A program made the translations under genes and the position numbers. The notes under the pieces were generated by a model. The model was not told where the DNA came from. It made no database searches and saw only the letters and a program-made list of their open reading frames with translations. A DNA stretch of 64,000 nt from Paguma larvata (Eukaryota > Chordata > Mammalia > Carnivora > Viverridae), in contig CM057841.1 of assembly GCA_030068075.1 (NCBI GenBank), positions 44,247,030 to 44,311,029 of the forward strand. The letters run 5' to 3'. Positions 1 to 10,934 of the stretch are shown here, one piece after another; within the stretch, counting starts at the first letter, position 1, and each line of letters begins with the position of its first letter.

Positions 1-194
1 AAGTATGACTCAGCAGTTCCATTTCTCACCAAAACCCCAGAGAAGCTCTTCCAGAGGTCTCCAAGGGAGTATGTGTGAGAATATCCGTCCTAGGGTTGCT
101 TGAACAAGGAGATTTCCTCAGGATGCTTTCACTGCAAGTAACAGAGCTCATTATCTCCTCTTTCGCACACATTAAGAACTTCTCCATTTGAGTC
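1..194. other. Unclassified unique sequence
   Basis: I see no recognisable repeat, gene or RNA here. The one open frame is short and lacks any familiar motif. The sequence runs off the left edge of the window, so a feature could continue outside. Confidence 0.4.
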
Positions 195-1330
195 CCTCTT
201 TCTGTCAATAACATCACCGTCATCCCTCCTACTCAGGTTTGAGATTCCTTGCCTGACTACTAATCATCTCATTTATTTCTTCCTTCACTCTCGTCTTCCA
301 GGTCAGCACACCTTATGGGTCAGATGATGGTCTCCAATGTCCTCTTGTAAAGGGTGCCAATAACTGCTTGGTTGCTAAATCCAATGGACAATGTTCAGCC
401 CTTATTGTACTTGACCCTTCAGGTGCGTTACAAAAAATTAACACTTCCCTTTTTGAAACGTTACCTTCTCTTGGATTACATGACTCCATTCTGTTGAGGT
501 TTTCATCCTACGTTGTTGGCCACATCCTTCAGTCCCATTTGCCTACCCATTCCCTAACTATTCACACTCATATTGTTCTGGCTACCCCTTCTATTTTGAC
601 TCTACTCACACTCAATTACCATTAATATGCTGATGGCTTTGACACAGTTATCTAAGCCCAGATATTTTGACTGACACTGTAATTTATCTCTCTTTACTGA
701 ATGGCTATCTCTTCTTAAATATCTCTCATGAGCCTCAAATTCACTTAAACTGAACTCACCATCTCACCCCCTACACACACATCCACCACTCCTCCACTGA
801 TGTCTGGTTGATTGAGTCATTTATTTGGTTGTCTTCTCAGGATGGTCATCTGTGATGCTTTCTCTTGCTCGACTCTATATCCAATTATTCTGGAGTCCAA
901 TAGATTACGCTTTCTAAACAGCATCAAACCTGGTTTCTTCTCTCCATTCCCAGCGCCACTGCTGCAGACCAGGCCACCATTTTCTCTCTCCCTGATCACC
1001 AACTTCTGATCTTGTCTCCACAAAACATCCCGTGGGAGCTTTTCTAAAATGCAGTTCTCACTAAGTCATTGCCTTTAGGGTAGAGTTTACACCTGCTCAT
1101 GTCTCTCTCTCTCTCTCTCTCTTGCTTCATGTCTGACCTCCTCCCGTCCTGTACCCACATTGTGCTGGTCACTCCTACTCACCACCCTTCCTCCTGCAGG
1201 GAACTTTTAGGTTCCTGTAGTTTTCTTACAGGCCTTGTAGTTTCTAGACCTTCAAACATGTTGCCTGGGGCACCCTTAGAGCCCTTTTTGCCACCTGTCC
1301 CCCATCTCAGCTTTAACATCATTTTCTTTT
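195..1330 (+). mobile_element. L2 (CR1-clade) LINE remnant with reverse-transcriptase region
   Basis: This is a decayed L2 LINE. The frame at 368-625 reads like the L2 reverse transcriptase: a VAKSNGQCSALIVLD stretch followed by degenerate copies of the 'AAFDTVDHSLL-ETL-SLGF' and 'WFSSYLSG' blocks. The next 450 bases stay roughly colinear with the L2 3' half: the 'aaacttaa..aaactgaactc' stretch near 740, 'atatccaattattc' near 880, and 'ctgctgcagaccaggccaccat' near 960. The part before about 310 resembles a more 3' L2 segment, so at least two copies are joined. All frames are broken and no protein is made. Boundaries are approximate. Confidence 0.7.
1102..1122 (+). repeat. (CT)n microsatellite
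   Basis: About ten CT dinucleotides in an unbroken run, inside the pyrimidine-rich L2-derived stretch. Confidence 0.9.
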
Positions 1331-1434
1331 AAAAGCTTGCCATGGCTAGAAGAAGTGTTTCTCCTTAATGTGTTCATAGTGTCTATGATAGGCTATTTGA
1401 TCACAATTCTCATTTTCTAGTATCTAGTTCTAGG

Positions 1435-1572
1435 TCTTCTCTATTGGACAGAAAGCTTCTATAGTGGCTAGGAAACATCACTGCAATTTACCATCTTATT
1501 CTCAGATCTACTAAAATCCTCAGAGTCCAGCGGACAATAAATCTATGTTGCACAAATGAATGAATGAATGCA
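1435..1572 (+). mobile_element. L2 LINE 3' end
   Basis: The end of this stretch carries the L2 terminus: a degenerate 'ggcacatagtaggcgctcaataaatgtttgttgaatgaatgaatg', seen here as caataaatctatgttgc followed by three copies of the gaat/aatg tetramer at 1559-1570. The body upstream is strongly diverged. Confidence 0.5.
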
Positions 1573-1589
1573 TCCTATACACTCTGCCA

Positions 1590-2345
1590 GGGCGATTCTA
1601 CTCAAGGTCTATCACCTTCCTTAAAAAAAAAACAAACTCAATGACTCCTCATTGCATCCTGAACAAAGTTCTAGTGCTTCAGACATTAGATTCCCACAAG
1701 CATTCAAGATCCCCACAGTCTGTTCCAGCTGATGTTTCTGGATGTGGTTCATTATCACGTGTTCTATTTCCCAGCCAACCCGAATAACTCATATGTCGAA
1801 TGTGCTCCTGTGATTCTCACCTCTCTGCCTTGGTTCATGTTGTTTCCCAAACTCTCAGTACATTATCTCCACTTGTCTCAGTCTCACTTACCGTTTAAAA
1901 CCCAACAACCATGTCATCGTCTCCATATAGCTTTCCCTGATCTCACCCTCTGGAAACGGTCTCCTCTTGGGCTTCCACAGCCTTTGACCTGCATATTTCT
2001 TCTTCTTCTTTTTTTTTTTTTAATTTTTATTTAGTTTTGAGAGAGAGACAGACAGACAGACAGAGTATGAACAGGGGAGGGGCAGAAAGAGAGAGGGAGA
2101 CAGAGAATGTGAAGCAGGCTCCAGGCTCTGAGCTGTCAGCCCAGAGCCCAATGTGGGGCTTGAACCCACGAACCATGAATTCATGACCTGAGCCAAAGTC
2201 AGATGCTTAACCGACTGAGCCATTCAGTTGCCCCAACCTGAGTATTTCTAATGGGCCTAATCACTTTGTATCTATAGACCATATATTTGTATTTCTCTTT
2301 TCCCACTCAGAATGGCAATCAACTTAAGAGCAGTAAATTTATCTT
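1590..2345 (+). mobile_element. Second L2 LINE fragment, split by a felid SINE
   Basis: It aligns by eye with the post-RT part of L2: 'cttaaa...aatgactcctcattgcatcctgaacaaag' at 1620-1670, a 'ctctgccttggttcatgttgtttccc' block at 1826 (L2 'tctgcctggaatgctcttcccc' type), and 'tagctttccctgatctcaccctc' near 1930. The SINE at 2009-2234 interrupts it and about 100 bases follow after the SINE. There is no intact frame. Being upstream of the MLT1-like LTR, it may belong to the same ancient L2 mosaic as 195-1572. Confidence 0.6.
2009..2234 (-). mobile_element. Felid tRNA-Lys SINE (CAN-SINE, SINEC_Fc-like)
   Basis: Minus-strand copy: T-rich start (reverse of the A tail), GA-rich tract, 'gaagcaggctccaggctctgagctgtcag', 'catgacctgagccaaagtcagatgcttaaccgactgagcc', ending in a degenerate 'gcgcccc' head (ttgcccc). 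It is essentially full length. It sits inside L2-derived sequence, so it is younger than that element. The tRNA-like head is not a functional tRNA gene. Confidence 0.93.
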
Positions 2346-2360
2346 AATGAAAATCTATAT

Positions 2361-3031
2361 ATACTGAATTGAATACTCCCTCCCCCCTCAAATTCATGTC
2401 CACTCAGAACTTCAGAATATGGCCTTATCTGGAATATGGTCTTTGAGGACATAATTTTTTTTAAGTTTATTTATTTTGAGACAGAGAGCGAGAGAGTGTG
2501 TGTGTGCGCATGAGCAGGGGAGGGGAAGAGAGCAGGAGAGTGAATCCAGGCAGACTCTGCGCTGTCAGCACAGAGCCTGAGTCAGGGCTCGATCTCACCA
2601 ACTGTGAGATCATGACCTGAGCCATGATCAAGAGCTGGCCTCTTAACCGACTGAGCCACCCGGGCACCCTGAGGACATAAGTATCTAAACTAAGATGAAG
2701 TCACATTGGATGAGTGAAACCCTGGATCCAATGGCTGCCGTCTTTACAATGAGGCACAGGAAAACATATCAGAGGAGACTGCAAGGCGATGAAGAAGGAA
2801 GAGAGTGGAGTGATAACAAACCAAAGGTTGCTGGTAACCACCTGGTAACTACAGGAGTGAGGAAACAGGCGTGGAAGAGATTTTCCCCCAGGGCTCTCGG
2901 AGGGAGCATGACACTGAAGCCACCTTGATTTCAGACTTGTAGCCTCCAGAAATGTGAGAGAATGCATTTCTATTGTTTTAAGCCCCCTCCTTCATGGTAG
3001 TTTCTTACAACAACTCTAGGAAATGAATACA
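2361..3031 (+). mobile_element. MLT1-like LTR (ERVL-MaLR), interrupted by a SINE
   Basis: Solo LTR of the mammalian MaLR group. It opens with 'tgaattgaatactccc..cccctcaaattcatgtcc', continues with a 'cagaatatggccttatctggaatatggtctttgaggaca' block, and closes with 'ttgatttcagacttgtagcctccagaaatgtgag' and '..tattgttttaagcc' leading to 'gtagtttcttacaacaactctaggaaatgaataca'. This matches the order of MLT1 LTR landmarks. The SINE at 2455-2669 splits it. There are no internal retroviral genes nearby. Subfamily cannot be fixed by eye. Confidence 0.72.
2455..2669 (-). mobile_element. Felid SINE with perfect 11-bp TSD
   Basis: Minus-strand full-length SINE inserted into the MLT1-like LTR. The target duplication tgaggacataa is identical at 2444-2454 and 2670-2680, which fixes both ends and proves insertion. 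The GA tract contains a short (GT)n with cgca. Confidence 0.95.
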
Positions 3032-3642
3032 CTGCGTACCTGTTAGAGTTTAGTATAGCTTTTGGGGGCTAATTTTAGTAACTGCTGAATGAATAGATGA
3101 ATAAGTACTGAGGCCTGCACTGCACGACTCTGGAACATTCAGTGACATTACCAGTATCATTATAGACATTTGGGATGACCCCTGATGGCTCCCAAACAAC
3201 TCTTCGTGAGGTCATGCAGAAAGGATGAACTACTTCAAAGGCTGCTTTAACATGAGGGAGGAGACTGAAGGCTCCTGTTAGGCAGCTAGGGGACCCTAGA
3301 AAGCTGGGCTCTCAGTGTAGCTCAAAAGCAGGGGGGCAGGGCAGCTGGGAAAAGGCACATCTTTAAAAGAGAGGCAAGACTTCTCCGTAGAGACAAGACC
3401 CACGACACGTTAGGAAGCTCACAGATGTGTATCTACTTCTGCTTTCCCTGCGGCTTCCTCTTCATCAAACACCTTCTTCGGGACAAATCTTTCTGGCCCA
3501 GCTAGGTCAAGACACATAAAACTCAGCTCACATCTGTTCTCTTTCACAGGCCAAGAGCAGGACTTAAAATTCACGTTGGGATGCTAGAACACTTTTCTGG
3601 GTCATACATTTATTAAAAGAATATCTTAAAGAGTAGGTTTCT
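3032..3642. other. Unique sequence, nothing recognised
   Basis: About 600 bases with no clear repeat, ORF or RNA. It has several CT-rich and CCTTCTTC-type stretches near 3450 and a short 'gaatgaatagatgaata' run near 3085, but no family match that I can support. Confidence 0.4.
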
Positions 3643-3838
3643 GGGGGCGCCTTGGTGGCTCAGTCGGTTAAGCATCCGACTTCAGCTCAGGTCATGGTCT
3701 CAAGTTTGTGAGTGTGAACTCCACATCGAGCTCTGTGCTCTCAGCGCCGAGCGTCATTCAGATCCTCTGTCTCCCTCTCTCTCTGTCCCTTTCCCACTTG
3801 CATTCTCTCTGTCAAAAATAAGTACACATTTTATAAAT
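3643..3838 (+). mobile_element. Felid SINE, plus strand, diverged
   Basis: It starts gggggcgccttggtggctca and passes through 'aagcatccgacttcagctcaggtcatggtctc', a shortened body, and a CT-rich tract to 'gtcaaaaataagtacac'. No clear target duplication is visible. An AT-rich 'acatatatacgtgcatgcatacatacg' tail continues to about 3875 and has become a small (ATAC)n-like tract. Confidence 0.9.
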
Positions 3839-5340
3839 ACATATATACGTGCATGCATACATACGTATATACATCAAATGAAGCGCAGGCTTCTCCGTAA
3901 GTTTCCAATTCATATACGAGAGGTCAGCTTTGTTCTCTGTGACCTTTAAAGTCAGATGTTACGTGTAATACCTGACCTTCCTGCTCTGGGTGTTTGACAG
4001 GCTCTCACGGTATGTTAGTTACCTCTGTATGAACCACGTGGGTATCAGACAAAGGAAATCCATGGGGTGGATTTGGTCATCCAGCCTGCCTTGGGGAACT
4101 TTCTCTTTTGTCAGTAGGGGTGTTATCCGGGATGCACAGTCATGTTAGAGTCGATCCCAGAAAAGCCAATCTGAAACCAGGGCAGGCTACACGATGTGCA
4201 GGGCCTAGGGCAAAATGAAAATGTGGAGCTCCTTGGTTTAAAAGTGATTAGGATCTCAAGGTCACGACAGGAGAGCATGAAGTCGGGAGCAGGACCCTTC
4301 TGAGCAGAAAGCCCGAGCAACAGCACAGCCTGCACACCCATGAATCCGGACCCATCTGCAGTTGAAAACCAGACGTTCTATTTCACAAGCAAACATTAAC
4401 GGCATTTGGATTGTCAATTGCTTTGGATTTTCTCCACGGCTGCTTCCCTCCATTAGTACAGGTCATCAAAAACGATCGCAGTTGATGGAGAACTGTATAA
4501 ATGGTTTACACAATGAAGAATAAATCCAAGATTAAAATATCATTAAAAAAATAAAAAACAACTCTAACAACCCACCAGTGCCCCTGGTATAATGAGGTGT
4601 ACTTTCAGGACAGAGAGAATGAGTCCTCTTTTCAGTGAAGAGAATTTTTATTTTGTGAGTTCGTAAGCCTGTTGATGTCAATTGACTTCTCCTGTTTGGG
4701 AAGTTTTATGCTCAGGTTTTGCTGCAGATGTTAGCTCTTCCCTTCTAGTTTTCCACACCCACTCCCACGCTCCTGGGTTACATAGGGAAGGCTAGGGTTG
4801 CTGGGTATTTCAATCAGTATGTTTTTACCGAGCATCTTATTTGTGCATGGAAACATCTCAATAGTTTATAAGGGAATTCCCAGACTTTCTTGTTTGAATG
4901 GAGGATATCTCGTTCATGTATACCAAGTGGACAAACTTCCAAATCTAGGTAAAGCTGTATTAATTATACTAGACCAAGGGCCACAGAGAAGGATCTAAAG
5001 TGGGCTATTTGTAAAGAACAGCCTGGGAAGAAATCATGAGAAGATTCACAAGTGATGGAACCTGAAAGTCACCGAGAAATGTGGAGATACCTGACTTTTT
5101 CATCCCCACTTCCTCTTGCCCCAGGTTGCCATGTCTGCCAAATCTTTTGGGTCAGTGTATACACCATGATCTCTCTTCTATTAGCATTGTGGATTTTTGA
5201 GCCTATACCGTTTAGCTTATCTTTGTCAATATAGGCTTAGCCATCCATTCTCTCCTTACCCCTCCCAGCGGAGTTAGCACATAACCCAAATCCCATTCAT
5301 CGCAGACCACCACTATCCTGAACCTAGGGACTGAACCCAC
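3839..5340. other. Mostly unique sequence
   Basis: No gene found. The stretch 4160-4400 ('gatgtgcagggcctagggcaaaatgaaaatgtgg...') has the look of an old dispersed mammalian repeat, but I cannot name the family. A run of A-rich sequence at 4520-4560 might be an old retrotransposon tail. The open frames here are short and carry no motif. Confidence 0.35.
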
Positions 5341-5410
5341 AATCTTCTAGCTACACTTAGCACCTAACATAATGCCCGCCTACAGTGGGTGATCAATAAA
5401 TAATGGAGGA
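5341..5410 (+). mobile_element. L2-like 3' end
   Basis: Short match to the L2 terminus: 'cttagcacctaacataatgcccgcctacagtgggtgatcaataaataatggag', a diverged form of 'agcacagtgcctggcacatagtaggcgctcaataaatgtt'. Only the last 60-70 bases are recognisable. Confidence 0.5.
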
Positions 5411-5778
5411 AAACCTCAACACCTTGAGTAACAGCCTTTTTTTTCTCCTTCTGGAAAATGTTTAGTGTTTTACTAACAAATCTATTTCCATTCTGGTTTT
5501 TAAGTGTTAGAAAACTCAATTCATCTCTTGACATTGAAACATATATTACTTTGAGACATTTAAAATGTTTTCTTGTACTGCTATTTAACAACAGTTCGGC
5601 ACTGTGTGATAACGTGTCACGAGTTAAGTCAGTTTCCTTTTTCTTGAATTAAAATAAAACTCATCAAGGGCAGAGAACAGTGCCTCCCCCACAATAACCC
5701 AACAGAACAGGCATTTCATAGTTACTTTCTTTGATTCCTGGTTCTGTGGCACCCTACCATTCTCTGTTCAATTTTATC
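5411..5778. other. Unique AT-rich sequence
   Basis: No gene or recognisable element. Overlapping short frames on both strands are not protein-like. It ends at the target duplication of the next SINE. Confidence 0.35.
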
Positions 5779-5964
5779 TCTCTCTCTCTCTCTTTTTTTT
5801 TTTAAGAGAAAGAGAGAGAGCGCCAACGCGAGGAGGGCAGAGGGGGAGAGAGCAAGAATCTCAAGCTATGCATGGAGCCTGACATGGGGCTTGAACCCAT
5901 GACCCTGGGATCATGACTCAAGTTGAAATCAAGAGCTCAACCAACTGAGCTACCTAAGTGCTCC
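5779..5964 (-). mobile_element. Older carnivore SINE subfamily, minus strand
   Basis: The body differs from the common felid type: 'tgcatggagcctgacatggggcttgaacccatgaccctgggatcatgac' followed by 'gagctcaaccaactgagctacctaagtgctccc'. It resembles older CAN-SINEs shared more widely in carnivores. A near-perfect duplication flanks it: caattttatc at 5769-5778 and caattttgtc at 5965-5974, one mismatch. Confidence 0.88.
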
Positions 5965-6985
5965 CAATTTTGTCACTTTTACCATATTCACCCCACTAGA
6001 TATTCCTTGACATACACAGCATACAGCATATGCTTTAATATTTTAAAAAGCAATGCTTTCTTGAAAATACCATGAAGTGAAAGGAAAGAAGGTACGGAAA
6101 TAGATGTTTAGTGTCACGTGTGAAAACATAAAATAAAGGACAGTGAAACAAACGTCCATGGGTAGCCAAAGCATAATACAGTCAAGAACAAGACACACCA
6201 ACTTCAGGGGTTACAGGCAAAAGGGGATTCGCAGGCTAGGACTTTTTATTTTATAAGAGAGGAAAGAAAACTGGGGGGAAAAATGGCCTGAAACAACAAG
6301 GGGGAAATGTTAACATTTGAAAATCTGAGCGGTGGGTTCTTTTATGTAATATTTTCTCCTGAAACAATGTTTTTATTGTTTTAATTTGGGAAGCCACAAA
6401 AAGTTTGGTCACAAAAAGAAATCTACCTCTTGCAAACACCCAGGCAGCACTGTGGTTATGTACTCCAATATAACAAAACTAGGAGCTTTTAAATTTAAAT
6501 TGTAACTAAGATGTAAACACAAAGAAGCAAACACCTCCCCACTATGAAAAGCAGTCCCACCCCTAAATGGAAGGGAAGAAAAGTAAAGCCTTTTCCCTGC
6601 AGTGAGGGCTGCCCTAATCTTCATACCATAACCTCCCCCCCAAAAAAAAAAAAACCCAAAATCTTTTTAAAAGAACATTTACATTTATTTAAATCTTTCG
6701 TGTAAAACCACAACCTCCATGAATTCCTAGCTCTGATTGCTTCCATTTGGTTTTTCACTCTCCTTTGGTAAAATAATTTTAAAATATTACTATTTGATGG
6801 CTTTAAGATACCATGCAAAGCAGTAAGAAAAAGAGATGAATACCCTCCTAAAAAAGGGCAAAAGCATGAAGCAATAGCTCTCCCAAGTAATACAACTGGT
6901 TAATAAGTCCATGAAAAAATTAAATTTAATCAAAACATCGAGATGTTCTTTAAACAATTGGATTGGAAAGATTAAAAATAAATGA
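5965..6985. other. Unique AT-rich sequence
   Basis: About 1 kb of AT-rich sequence with several A-runs (for example near 6640). No repeat family or gene is recognised. Minus-strand frames of 62-75 residues are overlapping chance ORFs without motifs. Confidence 0.35.
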
Positions 6986-7510
6986 ATATCTGAAAGTTGG
7001 TGACAGTGAGCTCTCATAGAGAGCTGAAAAGAATATAAGTTGATACAAATTATCTAAGATCTTGAAAAGGGTTTAACCCCTTGTTCTACTAATCCATTTC
7101 CAGAAATCCTTCCTAAAAAATTCATCACAACATTATTATAACAAATGGACAAACTAAAACAAGTTACGTGGCCAATACTAGGAAAATGAACACAGAAATA
7201 ATTACATAGTTAGGGGATGGAATATTACTTCATCAGCATGCTCATTAAAAACGCTCAGGAAAAAAAATCACAGTACACCATTAATTAAAATAAACAGCCA
7301 AACAGAAACAAATATAGTATAATCTCCACATGGTTAAAACTGTACATATTTACAGAAACCAGAACTAAACCTAAATGCCCTGAAGTCGTACCTCGGAGTA
7401 GCTCTGCATAGAAAGTTATGGTGTTTTTCATATATTTTTTAAATATTTTCCAACTTTTCTATATTGGACTATGTTTTGCAATTCAGGAAAGGGAACACTA
7501 AATAAACGCT
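6986..7510 (+). mobile_element. L1M 3' UTR fragment
   Basis: Old L1 (L1ME/L1MC type) 3' UTR. Landmarks in order: 'gtttaaccccttgttctactaatccatttccagaaatcc' (L1 'ccctttgacccagcaattccacttctagg'), 'attattataacaaatgg', a degenerate 'ggatggaatattacttcatcagc', 'aatatagtataatctccacatg', 'aaactgtacatatttacagaaacc', and a 'ttctatattggactatgttttgc' end. Non-coding. Confidence 0.6.
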
Positions 7511-8544
7511 AGCCTTCAAAGGAAAAGAGAATTCACTATTACCCAAAAAAACATCTACCCAGGCCATTTAAAATCTAATTCACCTTGTGGGTGGCCTTGT
7601 TAACCCTTCCCAAGATCAGGAGCTACTGGCTTCTCCCTGCCTCTCTCTAAGCAGCATAGAGGAAAAGTATTTAGCTTGTGTCTACTACCACACCAGCGGT
7701 GGCCACCATGTGGAGACCATTTCTAAAATCTATCCTGTGGTAGACTGAGGCAGAAGAAAATCCCTTTTACACCTATGTGTTTCAGATTCCTGTTTAAATC
7801 CCATTCCCTTAATGTGCTTATTTGGACCCACTCCAGAGCCTGGAGTAATTAATTGCCACCTGCCTTTGAGTGCCTAACAAAATCACACTCTCCTTTCGGG
7901 GCTACGCTAGCTCTAGTCTAAAGCAAAAACCTGATGATTTAGGCCTGAGTATTTCATCTTCAGAAAGGTCTGCGGGTGGTGGATGTGGTCATTCAAATAA
8001 CCTAACCTTCAAGACCCTCTTAAAACAGAACCCATGTGTAGCCAACACTGTCTCTTCTGTTGTCTTTATTTAAAAAGAGTCATAGAGGAGTTAAAACGGA
8101 ACTCCCTGACTTACTTCATGGGGCGTAGGGAACTAAATGCAATACACATTTTATTTTAGGATACAAGGACACAAGAGAAGACACTCCATTGCTGAAGGTC
8201 CCGGTTTGACTGAAATCAATTTTACGCTGGAAATCACACACTAACGTTAACCACTGAGATCTTTTCCACTTCTACCGCATCCCTGTGTCTAACTTGAACC
8301 CCAAATTAAGGCAGGATTCCAGGCATAACCGGCATACTTGGGGTTGTCTGAGTAAGTTCAATGGTCAAATGGTTATTAGCCAAATTCCTCCATGCATGGA
8401 GCCCTGTATCTTTTGTGCCAAATACATAAGGGAAAAAGAGTTATCTGCTTACAGAGTCAATAATCAATTGTGGCCGAAGGGGAGAGGAGGATGTGGGGGA
8501 AAGGTGGTGGAGGGAGTAGAATTAGGGGGCTGGAATGGATGAGG
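7511..8544. other. Unique sequence, nothing recognised
   Basis: About 1 kb between the L1M fragment and a DNA transposon. No gene, repeat or RNA is visible. Frames at 7870-8073 and 8285-8542 have no recognisable domain and no good exon signals. Confidence 0.35.
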
Positions 8545-8750
8545 TAGGGGTCAGCAAACATTTTCTTAAAGAGCCAGATAGTAACGGTTTCAGACTTTTG
8601 GGCCAGGAGGTGAATCAAGGTTATTACATAAGTACTTATAAAAGCATTTAAAATACAACCACTTAAAAATATAAAAACCATTCTTCTCTTACAGGGCCAT
8701 TAAATAAACAGGCTGGTCTTGGCCCTTGGGATTCAGTTTATGGACCCCTG
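8545..8750 (+). mobile_element. hAT-Charlie-type non-autonomous DNA transposon
   Basis: It opens with taggggtcagcaaacattttc, then 'aaagagccagatagtaacggtttcagacttttgggcca', and closes with 'ttggcccttgggattcagtttatggacccctg'. The ends are degenerate terminal inverted repeats of the CAGGGGTCAGCAAAC type of the MER1/Charlie group. The subfamily is not resolved. No 8-bp target duplication survives (ggatgagg versus actgggat). No transposase is encoded. A second copy in the opposite orientation is at 54242-54436. Confidence 0.8.
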
Positions 8751-9253
8751 ACTGGGATAGTGGATAGAAGCCCTGGCTACAAATAAGCTCTTTCCATGTA
8801 ATTTTAATGTAAATTATTTTTTCTTCTCTAAAACAGGAAAAATACCAAGTATCCCTGATTATCCAACTTGACTGTTTTTGAAGATCCAATAAGGAAATAA
8901 ATATCAATTTAAAACGTCTTTGCCAACACAAGGTATTGTCATAGTGAGCACTACTTTTAAGGAAACTTTTTACCACATTTCATTGCAAAAAAACCAGACA
9001 CTAATCAAGTCAATAAGGAATGGCTGCAAAGGATTAAAGTATATGCTGAATAACCTGACCCGAAGAGTCAGACAAGGGAGAGTTTCACAAGGGGTACCTT
9101 TCATAAGGGTGACAATGGGTGGAGCACTGCAATCCTCACCTAGAATGAGGAACAAAAATGGGCAAAATGTATGCAAATTGGCTTTAAGTCTCAAAGCACT
9201 GGTCATACACAATCCCCATGTACTACCCTCATTTTCCTGTGCCCTATTCCTTG
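8751..9253. other. Unique sequence
   Basis: About 500 bases with no recognised repeat. A 158-residue plus-strand frame (8920-9396) begins here but runs into the SINE GA tract; I see no domain in it and do not call a gene. Confidence 0.35.
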
Positions 9254-9270
9254 AAGTTGGCCCCATGTTT

Positions 9271-9321
9271 ATTTTTTTAATGTTTATTTATTTATTTTCA
9301 TGGGGGGAGGGTAGAGAGAGG

Positions 9322-9359
<38 letters not shown>

Positions 9360-9467
9360 TCCTAAGCAGACTCTGGGCTGTCAGTACAGAGCCTGACATG
9401 GGGCTCGAACCCACAAACCAAAATCAAGACTCAGATGCTTAAGTGACTGAGCCATCCAGGCACCCCA
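9271..9467 (-). mobile_element. Felid SINE with 17-bp imperfect TSD
   Basis: Minus-strand SINE with a (GA)n run at 9324-9354 and the standard 'gacatggggctcgaacccac' and 'gactgagccatccaggcacccc' end. Flanking duplications aagttggccccatgttt (9254-9270) and aaggtggccccgtgttt (9468-9484) differ at two sites, so the insertion is not recent. Confidence 0.93.
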
Positions 9468-9484
9468 AAGGTGGCCCCGTGTTT

Positions 9485-10763
9485 AAAACACAAGATTGCA
9501 GAGAGCTTCCCAACACGGCAAGAGAGTGGATATAGAAAATTCTAGACTGTCTGGTCTTGGCCTAGTAATACTTATCCAGAATAGATGCAAAATCCATGGG
9601 TGTTGAATTTCGTTCAGCTGACTCTCCCAGCTTTGAAGAAACAGTACAAATACAGGCCAGGAGAGATCAGTTATTTGCTCAGTTTCAGAAATGACTGAAA
9701 AGTAGAAAACACCACCACTGCTTTTTTCATTTGGCTGAAATTGGGAAAAAAAAATTTCTCCAAAACTAAGTATGTGTTAATGCTAACAGGCAGGCAACAA
9801 CAAAATATTTCAGCTGAAATGTTTTCTTGTGGCTTCTAGTTGAAGTTAACTAAGAACTAAATACATGGCAATTACCTTCCACGAGATTCATGTTCTGTCT
9901 TGAAAAGGATCTAACACTTGATGTGTGTGTCAGCTTCAGTCCATAAGCAGGGTTCGTACTTTACAGCTTCTGGTTTCAGATTTAATAAGTATTAAAAGGC
10001 ATTTTGCAAAAAAAAAAAAAAAAAAAAAAGGAATAAAAATGGAGAGTTTGGACATTAAAACTGATTTATCGTTAGCATTTCTAAATTACTCTTATTCCTT
10101 CAGTTCTGTGTTCCATTTATTTTCTCCTCGGTACTTGTAGATGCACCAAATTTCACAAACTGCAGCAAGAGCCACCTTACTTTCAATTATCCATAAACTT
10201 CTTATCCATCTTACCCTCTAAATTGGCACAAATCCTTCAGCTTTGCCAGTCTTGATATGCCCAAGCTACAACTTTCATTTTGCTAGAAAAGCAGATGCTT
10301 GGAATCACTCTCCCGAAATCTCTGACTTAACGCCATTTCAGAAGTGAGAAGGCAAAGACATTTGATTTGCTCATCCCTCCATCACTTGATTTCTGCATCA
10401 TGCAACCAATTTATTCATCATAACCACCTACGGAATGTGCCTGCATTGCTCGCACGGCGTTTACTCACCGCTGGTGGAAAATAAATGATCAAGACAAATT
10501 AGAATATTTGACACTTCCTCCATTTCAAAAAATAAAAGGATCAATTTTAAGCCCTTCATTACTGTCCCTATAAGGAGCAGAAGGGAAACTGAATGTGTTG
10601 TCAACCAGAAGAAGTTTTCTTTAGAATGGCCTGGATTTAAATAGAGGGTATTAAGCAGATACCCACTTTTTTTTTAATGAAAATTTAAAAAACAGAAAGG
10701 ATTCACACTGTGGATTTTAACCTCAGCCATTGGGGCACTACTTAACAGGAAAACCAGTGGTGA
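9485..10763. other. Unique sequence with an A22 tract
   Basis: No gene or named repeat. A run of 22 A at 10008-10029 is the only simple feature; the sequence before it has no clear retroposon body. The remainder is ordinary AT-rich DNA. Confidence 0.4.
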
Positions 10764-10769
10764 TATGAC

Positions 10770-10932
10770 AGGGAGGGAGGGAAAAAGAGAAGAGGGAGGG
10801 AGGAGAGAGGAGGGAGGGAGGGAGGAGAGAGGAGGGAGGGAGGGAGGAGAGAGGAGGGAGGGAGGAGAGAGGAGGGAGGGAGGAGAGAGGAAGGGAGGGA
10901 GGAGAGAGGAGGGAGAGAAGGAGAAAGTGGGA
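10770..10932 (+). repeat. Purine-only minisatellite, 18/22-bp unit
   Basis: A G/A-only array on the plus strand. The anchor gagaga recurs at about 10803, 10825, 10847, 10865, 10883 and 10902, giving spacings of 22, 22, 18, 18 and 19. The 22-bp form differs from the 18-bp form by one extra GGGA tetramer. Flanks are also GA-rich. Repeated GGG runs could form G-quadruplexes, and the mirror-like purine tract could form a triplex. Open frames on both strands (Gly/Arg/Glu or Pro/Ser/Leu repeats) are artefacts of the array. Confidence 0.9.
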
Positions 10933-10934
10933 GC

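Noticed and set aside
2361..3031. Possible retroviral provirus at the MLT1-like LTR
   Set aside because: Only a solo LTR is visible. No gag, pol or env text lies on either side.
4160..4450. Possible dispersed repeat or pseudogene exon
   Set aside because: The text feels familiar as an old mammalian repeat, but I could not place ends, orientation or family, so it is mentioned only in the stretch note.
8920..9396. 158-codon plus-strand frame
   Set aside because: Its second half is the SINE GA tract; the first half shows no domain, start context or splice signals.
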